Below, piece after piece: positions 44,042 through 49,235 of a stretch of DNA of 49,235 nt. The stretch's first letter is position 1; the number at the start of each line of letters is the position of its first letter. A model generated the notes under the pieces. That model did not search any database. It was given only the letters and a program-made list of their open reading frames with translations, and was not told the origin of the DNA. The stretch is from positions 15,675 to 64,909 of the forward strand of contig CAJTSE010000003.1 in NCBI GenBank assembly GCA_910578815.1, given 5' to 3'. Made by a program: the position numbers and the translations under genes. Source of the DNA: an uncultured Acetatifactor sp. (GTDB lineage: Bacteria > Bacillota > Clostridia > Lachnospirales > Lachnospiraceae).

Positions 44042-44974
44042 ATGCAGAAAAAAGAATCAAAGGACGTGACCCAGAAGAATCTGGAAAGCTTCCCAGATGT
44101 GGCGGCGGATATTTTGAATGCTTTTATCTATGGGGGCAGAAATGTTGTGAAGAAGGAGGCGCTTTATCCTGCGCCAACAGAAACGGAATATGCTTCGCCG
44201 GGAGCTGTGCTGAGAAACCAGCTGGAAGACATATCAAAATATGAGATGCGGGAAGGCAGGATCAGAGTACAATATTTGTTATCAAACCAATCGGGAAGAG
44301 ACAGTAAAATGGTTTTGCGGAAAGCCGGTTATGTGGGTGCTGTTTATCGGGAGCAGTATGATGGAAAGTCAGCAGATACATTTCCGGTGGTTAATTTGGT
44401 ATTATATTGGGGAAAAGGGCACTGGAAAAAGGCGCGCAGTCTGAGAGATTTTTTTCAAGGAGAAGAATTGTCTGTGCAGTTATGGAGAATGGTGGATGAC
44501 AGCCGGCTTCACGTATTTGAAATGCGGAATCTTCAGCCGGAAATAAGGTGTTTGTTTCAGAGCGATATGCGTCTGGTGGTGGATTACCTGGCGGAAGGAA
44601 ATGGATTTCGTTCTAATCGCCGTGTGGTGCATAAAGAAGCATTGATTCGGCTTTTGAGAGCCCTGGGTGGAGATCGGAATGTGGAGGATACTGCTGAAAT
44701 ATTAGTGGAAATGAACATAAATGAGGAGGACGAAATAACAATGTGTGAATTATTTGATCAGTATACGAGGCGTGGGCGGTGTGAAGGAAAGCAGGAAGGG
44801 TTAAGGGAGGGACTGCAGAAAGGCTTACAGAAAGGCTTACAGAAAGGCTTACAGGCTCTTATCACTACCTGCCGGGAATTAGGCGTTTCATTTGATGAGA
44901 CGGTTGGCAGAGTACAGGACAAGTTTTCCTTAGGAGAGGAAGAAGCACAGAAGCATGTGCAGCTTTATTGGTGA
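44042..44974 (+). CDS. PD-(D/E)XK nuclease-family (Rpn-like) protein with altered active site
   Basis: 310 residues, GGGAGGA ribosome binding site. The N-terminal half follows the Rpn/putative transposase fold common in Lachnospiraceae (VVNLVLYWGKGHWKKARSL), but the element usually read as E-N-Q-T is here Ser81-Asn82-Gln83-Ser84, so the motif Glu is lost. The C-terminus has three exact GLQK-type repeats before LITTCRELGVSFDETV. It is a distant relative of the protein at 9494-10375. It may be catalytically inactive. Confidence 0.75.
   Translation: MQKKESKDVTQKNLESFPDVAADILNAFIYGGRNVVKKEALYPAPTETEYASPGAVLRNQLEDISKYEMREGRIRVQYLLSNQSGRDSKMVLRKAGYVGAVYREQYDGKSADTFPVVNLVLYWGKGHWKKARSLRDFFQGEELSVQLWRMVDDSRLHVFEMRNLQPEIRCLFQSDMRLVVDYLAEGNGFRSNRRVVHKEALIRLLRALGGDRNVEDTAEILVEMNINEEDEITMCELFDQYTRRGRCEGKQEGLREGLQKGLQKGLQKGLQALITTCRELGVSFDETVGRVQDKFSLGEEEAQKHVQLYW
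44816..44851 (+). repeat. Three exact 12-bp tandem repeats inside the Rpn-like gene
   Basis: CAGAAAGGCTTA is repeated three times without change, coding QKGL each time. Copy-number slippage would add or remove four residues without a frameshift. Confidence 0.9.
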
Positions 44975-44978
44975 AAGC

Positions 44979-45413
44979 CTATTTTAATACTCCGTTCATT
45001 ATTGTTATAATTTCATCTGCTTTTCCTCGAAGGGTTACTCGCATAATGTCTTTTTCGTAATGGTAGGCAAAGTTTACATCAGAGCAATTCCTGATGGCTG
45101 ACAGGAAACATTCGCATAGCTGGAAGGCTTCGTCCGGTGATTTTGCCTCATAGTCATATACCATGCAGATTTGCCCGGCAGTAGGGAGCCGCCGTTGAAG
45201 GAAATCCTCGGCGAGTCCAAGCTGCTTTGAATTTACTGCGGCGTTGACAAAAGGCTGTGCCCAGAAGCGTGTGATGTCCTCATTCGAAAACCTCCAGCCG
45301 GAAGCGGTTTTCTTTCCATGCAGCAGCCCCCGCTTCAGATAATTGTGCAGAGTGCGCTCGGTCAGCATGGACATTTGAGAAAGCTGGGAAAGGGAGCAGC
45401 TGTTTTCGGTCAT
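44979..45413 (-). CDS. Small HTH (MerR/excisionase-type) DNA-binding protein
   Basis: 144 residues from the ATG at 45413, with GGAGG upstream. The N-terminal HTH is LSQLSQMSMLTERTLHNYLK, followed by RGLLHGKKTASGWRFSNEDI, the wing of MerR- or excisionase-like domains. The C-terminal 80 residues (VYDYEAKSPDEAFQLCE onward) look like a small alpha/beta domain with no recognised ligand. A TATAAT lies on the reverse strand at 45469-45474. It is convergent with the Rpn-like gene and divergent from the broken M56 gene. Confidence 0.75.
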   Translation of the reverse strand: MTENSCSLSQLSQMSMLTERTLHNYLKRGLLHGKKTASGWRFSNEDITRFWAQPFVNAAVNSKQLGLAEDFLQRRLPTAGQICMVYDYEAKSPDEAFQLCECFLSAIRNCSDVNFAYHYEKDIMRVTLRGKADEIITIMNGVLK

Positions 45414-45576
45414 ATTGTATTTCCTCCTATAGATGGCCATTCGGCCGCTTCTTGCCTCGATTAAGGTTATTATACCATAAATGCAAAAAAGGAAGCATTG
45501 TAATTTAGAAAAATTTAATGCAAAACTTAATAGGAATGTGATAAAATCAGCTGTATAAAATCAGATTGGAACGTAA

Positions 45577-47647
45577 ATGATGATGGCGCGCTGGGATCAT
45601 TTATGGAAGCTGCTGTCATATGTTTTGCTGTCAATTTATTGGTTTCATCCTCTATGCTGGGCAGCATATGTCCTGTTTTGCAGGGATGTGGAGCTGGCAT
45701 GTGACGAGAAGGTGATACGAGGTTATGACGGAGTTCGGAAAAGGGCTTATTCCGAAGCGTTGCTGGAATGCAGCATGAACAGACACAGGGTATGGGACTG
45801 CCCTCTGGCTTTTGGCGAGGTGGGGGTGAAGGAAAGAATCCGATCTGTAATGAATTATAAAAAGCCTGCATTTTGGATCATTGCGGCGGCGGTGGCAGCC
45901 TGTATTCTGGTGGCAGTCTGCTTTTTGACGGATCTGGTGAAGGAAGCGGGTGAAAATACCGGGAACAGTCAGGAAAGCTTTGGTGAGTCGGAAAAGCCGG
46001 ACACAGGAAATGGTAACGGTGAAGGCGGAAATCCCCAGGGAGAGGCGGGAGGCGGAAGCAGCGGATCCGCACCCGGACAGGAATTTGTGGAAAATGAAGA
46101 AAAAGACTCGCTGCAGACGTTTATCGGGGAATGGACAAGGGCCTTTGTGGGAAGGGATGCGGAGGGAATCGCAGGTCTGTGCGGAGATGAGCTGCTTTCC
46201 GAACCGGAGCTTCCGGAGCAAGCCTCTATGCCGGAAAGTATTGGGGAACGGAAGCAGGCAAGGTTTCACGGATTGCTTATGCAGGAAAACGGGCGGTACA
46301 GCTTTGGAGAATCCGAGGCCTGGCCCCGTGATCCGGTGGCAGATGTGGTAATCAGGACCCTGGAGGAAGACCGGGCAGAGATCGTATACTATGCCTGGAC
46401 GGAGGAATCCCGCGTTACCGTCTGGAAGGAAACTTTGTCCTATGAGCTTAGGGCGGGACGGTATGTGGCTGTCTCGGAAGAACTGGTATTTTATGACAAT
46501 ATTTCTTCGGAGGGAGATTTTGCGGAGGCTTATGACCTTTATGCTGATCTGAGCGGTTATAAAATGGCTGTTGACGGCAGCAGGATGGATTACAGCAGCA
46601 ACGGCGCCGGAGAAGCGCTGGAACGGGCGGCGATGCTGGGCTCGTCTATGGAGTACCGCCCTCTTTTTGAGGATTCGAAGCAGGCGGCGATTATGCTTTT
46701 AAATCTGTCGGAGGATGAGGCCTTCGTGGAAGTAAAGGTCCTGGAGTCCTATAGATTTGGGGCGGCAGTGCGGCTTGGCTTAGAAGAGGGCTCCGACCGG
46801 GGAACGGTGGGAGACGGGGTTGCGGATTTAAGTATTACCTTTCCGCGGGAGGACGGACTGCCTGTTCGTTTGAGTATGGTGCAGTATGGCAGTGGAGGCA
46901 TCTGGATTCCTGTGGATTACAGGCCGGATCCGTTTAACCGGCTGCATGATATGCTCTGGGATGAAATCAGAGCCAGGGAGCTTTCCGTTCATGATGATCC
47001 GAACTGGCAGGATTATTGTCTGCATCGGCGAGATTCCGGAGGAAAAGATCAAGCTGTACGGCTATAATGATGCAGAGTGCAGTTACGAGGGGGTTGCCAT
47101 AGAAATCGGGGATGATGTAAACTACTTTGACTGGATTTATACCTCACCCCGGTGTGTGCTGCCGGAATGCTATTGGAACGGGGAAAATAAGCAGCTGCAG
47201 GTGGCGTTGAACGTTTATACGGGAACCGGCGCCGATGCCTGGGAGCTGCATGTGCTGCAACAGTATCTTACAGGTACCCTGCAGGATTTTGTGTTGAGCT
47301 TGAAGGATTATGAAGAGCTTTTGAGTCAGCGAATTGATTTTTCCTTTGACAAGGATACGGGAAGGCTGTCGCTTTATGATAAGCAAAGCGGAGAGATGCT
47401 TGTCAATGCCGACCTGCCTGAGGACAGCGAAGCTGCCGTTTTGGAAATGGGAGCCATATCTCATTTTATCCTGGGGGACGAGATTAGATTGCAGGTACAG
47501 GTGGGATACTGTCAGGAGGGTACTTTCATGGCAGAATATGATTATATAAATGAAAAAATTCCTGTTTTGGAGGCGGAGCTGATCCTGGATTGGGACGACG
47601 GCGGGGGCATCCGCTTTGGGTTGGGAGAAATCCGGGCTGTTCGGTAA
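45577..47647 (+). pseudogene. Broken BlaR1/MecR1-type M56 gene: 5' truncated and frameshifted
   Basis: The frame opens with ARWDHLWKLLSYVLLSIYWF and CRDVELACDEKVIRGYDG, the part of M56 proteins that follows the HExxH zinc motif; the earlier helices and that motif are missing. The next helix (IIAAAVAACILVAVCFL) and the long extracellular sensor domain are kept. Near 47020-47030 the reading frame shifts: one frame ends at 47067, while the rest of the domain (IGEIPEEKIKLYGYNDAEC to LGEIRAVR) continues in another to 47647. A single base deletion explains it. There is no BlaI-type repressor beside it. Confidence 0.75.
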
Positions 47648-47666
47648 AATGCTAAGATTAAAATAG

Positions 47667-47695
47667 TTTACATACATTTTTTGCCGTGATATAAT
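47667..47695 (+). promoter_or_regulatory. Strong promoter of the small membrane protein/YbjQ unit
   Basis: TTTACA (47667-47672) and a perfect TATAAT (47690-47695) at 17 bp. The leader contains the perfect hairpin TAAATGC-GAA-GCATTTA (47740-47756). Confidence 0.75.
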
Positions 47696-47819
47696 GAACT
47701 TATTCAAGGCAGGGAATGGTTTAATAGCCATCCATACCGTAAATGCGAAGCATTTATGGAAAATAATATAGAGATCCGGCTGATACAGAAAACAGTGGAA
47801 GACGGCGGAAAGGAGCGGC

Positions 47820-48050
47820 ATGGAAGATAAACACAGCAGCAAAATGATTGCCCCGATTATCATTGCATCTATTATGATTTTGTATTATCTTGGTTTTTTC
47901 GTGACCTGTATGCTGCTGCCGATGCCTGTAGTGTTGAAGCTGTTGCTGGCTCTGCTGCCAATACTGCTTGCTGGGGTCTGTATATTTGTGCTGGTGGAAA
48001 GAATCGGGGAGATAAGGAGTGGGGAAGAGGATGATCTTAGTCAATACTGA
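47820..48050 (+). CDS. Small two-helix membrane protein
   Basis: 76 residues, AAAGGAG ribosome binding site. Two hydrophobic helices (IAPIIIASIMILYYLGFFV and VLKLLLALLPILLAGVCIFV) and an acidic tail (EEDDLSQY). The 3' end overlaps the YbjQ-family gene by 20 bp, so they are translated together. No known family recognised. Confidence 0.72.
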   Translation: MEDKHSSKMIAPIIIASIMILYYLGFFVTCMLLPMPVVLKLLLALLPILLAGVCIFVLVERIGEIRSGEEDDLSQY

Positions 48051-48342
48051 TTACATTGCGGGAAAGAATTTTGAGATGCTGGGCCTGGTGAAGGGAAGTA
48101 CGATTCAGAGCAAGAATTTGGGTCGCGATATAACCCAAAGTTTCAAGACACTGGTGGGCGGTGAGCTGAAGGCTTATACAGAAATGATGAACGATGCCAG
48201 AGCGCTTGCCACCAAGCGGATGGTTGAGGAAGCGGAAAGATTGGGTGCCGATGCGGTGGTGAACATCCGCTACAGTTCCGCATCCGTAATGCAGGGAGCA
48301 GCGGAGGTTATGGCATACGGCACGGCAGTGAAGTTTGTATAA
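48031..48342 (+). CDS. YbjQ/UPF0145-family protein
   Basis: 103 residues. The family pattern is clear: MILVNTDYIAGKNFEMLG, then VKGSTIQSKNLGRDI, EMMNDARALATKRMVEEAER and LGADAVVNIRYSSA. Members are small pentamer-forming proteins of unknown function, once called heavy-metal-binding. It probably acts with the small membrane protein it overlaps. The ATG at 48031 is preferred over a GTG at 48019. Confidence 0.9.
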   Translation: MILVNTDYIAGKNFEMLGLVKGSTIQSKNLGRDITQSFKTLVGGELKAYTEMMNDARALATKRMVEEAERLGADAVVNIRYSSASVMQGAAEVMAYGTAVKFV

Positions 48343-48411
48343 AAACGGTGTGTATTAAGGCAGACTGATTTACGGTACAGTTAATAGTTAAGGTTTATGG
48401 AAGATACTTTG

Positions 48412-48448
48412 AAAAGGGTTACGGATAAGATCTGTAGCCCTTTTATTT
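48412..48448 (+). terminator. Rho-independent terminator after the YbjQ-family gene
   Basis: AAAAGGGTTAC (48412-48422) pairs with GTAGCCCTTTT (48434-48444) with one G-U, followed by ATTT. Confidence 0.7.
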
Positions 48449-48450
48449 CC

Positions 48451-48542
48451 GCGAATAACGTTCGCTGGGCAACGCTCGCCGGGCAAACATTGCCCGCCAG
48501 CCATGCGGCCGCGTCTGCGTGGAAAGCTGGCGAATGCTGCGA
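48451..48542. repeat. GC-rich series of hairpins before the WYL regulator
   Basis: Three perfect stems in a row: GCGAA/TTCGC (48451-48465), CGGGCAA-ACA-TTGCCCG (48480-48496) and CGCCAGC/GCTGGCG (48495-48501 with 48536-48542). Base composition is clearly more GC-rich than the surroundings. It could be a mobile extragenic element or a leader structure. An open frame through it has no coding character. Confidence 0.55.
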
Positions 48543-48568
48543 GGGTACTTTACGTGGGAGGAACGGAT

Positions 48569-49235
48569 ATGCTCAGTCGTCTGATAGGTATTATATATAT
48601 CATATTAAGCAAGGGGACAGTAACGGCAGAAGAGCTGGCAAAACAGTTTGAAGTGTCGGTGAGGACGATTTACCGCGATATAGAACGCTTGAGCATGGCA
48701 GGAATTCCGATTTACGCCAGAAAGGGAAAGAATGGAGGAATCAGCCTGACGGAACGGTTTGTTCTGGATAAGATGGTGATTTCTCAGGAAGAGCAGAGAA
48801 GGATCCTGGCGGCTCTGGCTAGTCTGCGGGAGACGGGAGCCACGGAGGAAGAAGGGATCCTGCAGAAACTGGGGGCCTTTTTTAAGGCGGATGTACCGGA
48901 TTGGGTGGCTATTGACTTTTCCGACTGGAGCGGCAGGCGCCAGGAGCTTTTTGAACGGATCAGGAAAGCCATTTTAGAGCGGAGAGTGCTGGAGTTTGAT
49001 TATTATGGGCAGTACGGCGAAATGTTCCATAGGACGGTAGAGCCGGTACAGCTTTTGTTCAAGGAATATACTTGGTATGTTCGGGCCTATTGCAGGAAGC
49101 GCCGGGCCATGCGTTTGTTTAAGGTGCTGCGAATGAAACGGGTAGAGGCGCTGGAAGAAATTTTCGAGCCGGGCAGCAGAATATGGGCGGAAGAAACGCC
49201 GGGTGAGGGAGCAACAGGGAGCGATAACGGGCAGT
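48569..49235 (+). CDS. HTH/WYL-domain transcriptional regulator, cut by the window end
   Basis: At least 222 residues; no stop before the window edge. GGAGG seven bases before the ATG. The N-terminal HTH_11 domain is VTAEELAKQFEVSVRTIYRD followed by IERLSMAGIPIYARKGKNGG. A linker leads to a WYL-type domain near residues 135-205 (RRVLEFDYYGQYGEM; LLFKEYTWYVRAYCRKRRAM; RLFKVLRMKRVEAL). Such YafY-like regulators sense small ligands or nucleic acids. The target is unknown. Confidence 0.88.
   Translation, partial: MLSRLIGIIYIILSKGTVTAEELAKQFEVSVRTIYRDIERLSMAGIPIYARKGKNGGISLTERFVLDKMVISQEEQRRILAALASLRETGATEEEGILQKLGAFFKADVPDWVAIDFSDWSGRRQELFERIRKAILERRVLEFDYYGQYGEMFHRTVEPVQLLFKEYTWYVRAYCRKRRAMRLFKVLRMKRVEALEEIFEPGSRIWAEETPGEGATGSDNGQ

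Noticed and set aside
43740..44060. Reverse-strand frame of 106 codons upstream of the Rpn-like gene
   Set aside because: It covers the forward promoter and leader and shows no domain or start signal.
44816..44851. Short tandem repeat considered as a CRISPR array
   Set aside because: The units are 12 bp, directly adjacent without spacers, and in frame within a gene.
48397..48651. Forward frame of 84 codons before the WYL regulator
   Set aside because: It crosses a terminator and hairpin block and overlaps the regulator in another frame without any start signal.

Overview
The window looks like a chromosomal segment of an endospore-forming, low-to-mid GC Firmicute, most probably a Lachnospiraceae-type clostridium. 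Three things suggest this: spoVAA, spoVAB and spoVAC homologues; strong AGGAGG-type ribosome binding sites with frequent GTG or TTG starts; and families common in gut Clostridia (YtrA-type GntR-ABC operons, Rpn/PD-(D/E)XK proteins, BlaR1-like M56 remnants, CxxC-repeat surface proteins). No rRNA, tRNA, CRISPR array, phage or intact insertion sequence was seen.

Layout. 1-7.6 kb: a 69-bp tandem repeat at the left edge, a hybrid sensor kinase, a Tex-family RNA-binding protein with a long low-complexity insertion, a PAP2 phosphatase and a GT39-like membrane protein. 7.6-12.7 kb: a reverse-strand GH13 glucosidase with a cre-like palindrome, an Rpn-family protein, a palindromic intergenic repeat, spoVAB-spoVAA in reversed order, and a YitT protein. 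12.8-18.2 kb: an XRE regulator divergent from two tandem paralogous secreted proteins, then a flippase-like membrane protein and a solitary spoVAC. 18.2-23.4 kb: a YtrA-like GntR regulator with an ABC ATPase and permease under a promoter/operator with a perfect inverted repeat, then an OmpR-type regulator with a degenerate receiver and a YczE-like membrane protein. 23.4-30.5 kb: tcdA-like, folD, a second large palindromic repeat, and a four-gene oligopeptide ABC importer whose two ATPases are fused.

30.6-37 kb is the most interesting part. It encodes a double-module XRE-TPR regulator, an opposite-strand 59-residue secreted peptide overlapping the regulator's 3' end, and a divergent control region with two inverted repeats. 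A RiPP-like operon follows: a small JAMM-type metalloprotease-like protein, a radical SAM/SPASM maturase, a 52-residue precursor with a three-Cys C-terminus, a hairpin, and an ABC exporter without a C39 peptidase domain. A working model is that the secreted peptide signals to the TPR regulator, the maturase crosslinks the Cys-rich core, the JAMM protein removes the leader and the ABC protein exports the product. Only the gene content is seen; the roles are inferred.

37-49.2 kb: an unusually large solute-binding lipoprotein, a Ca-type P-ATPase, an HExxH protein convergent with it, an Rpn relative that has lost its motif glutamate, a small HTH regulator, a doubly broken BlaR1/M56 gene, a small membrane protein with a YbjQ-family protein, and a WYL-type regulator that runs off the right edge.
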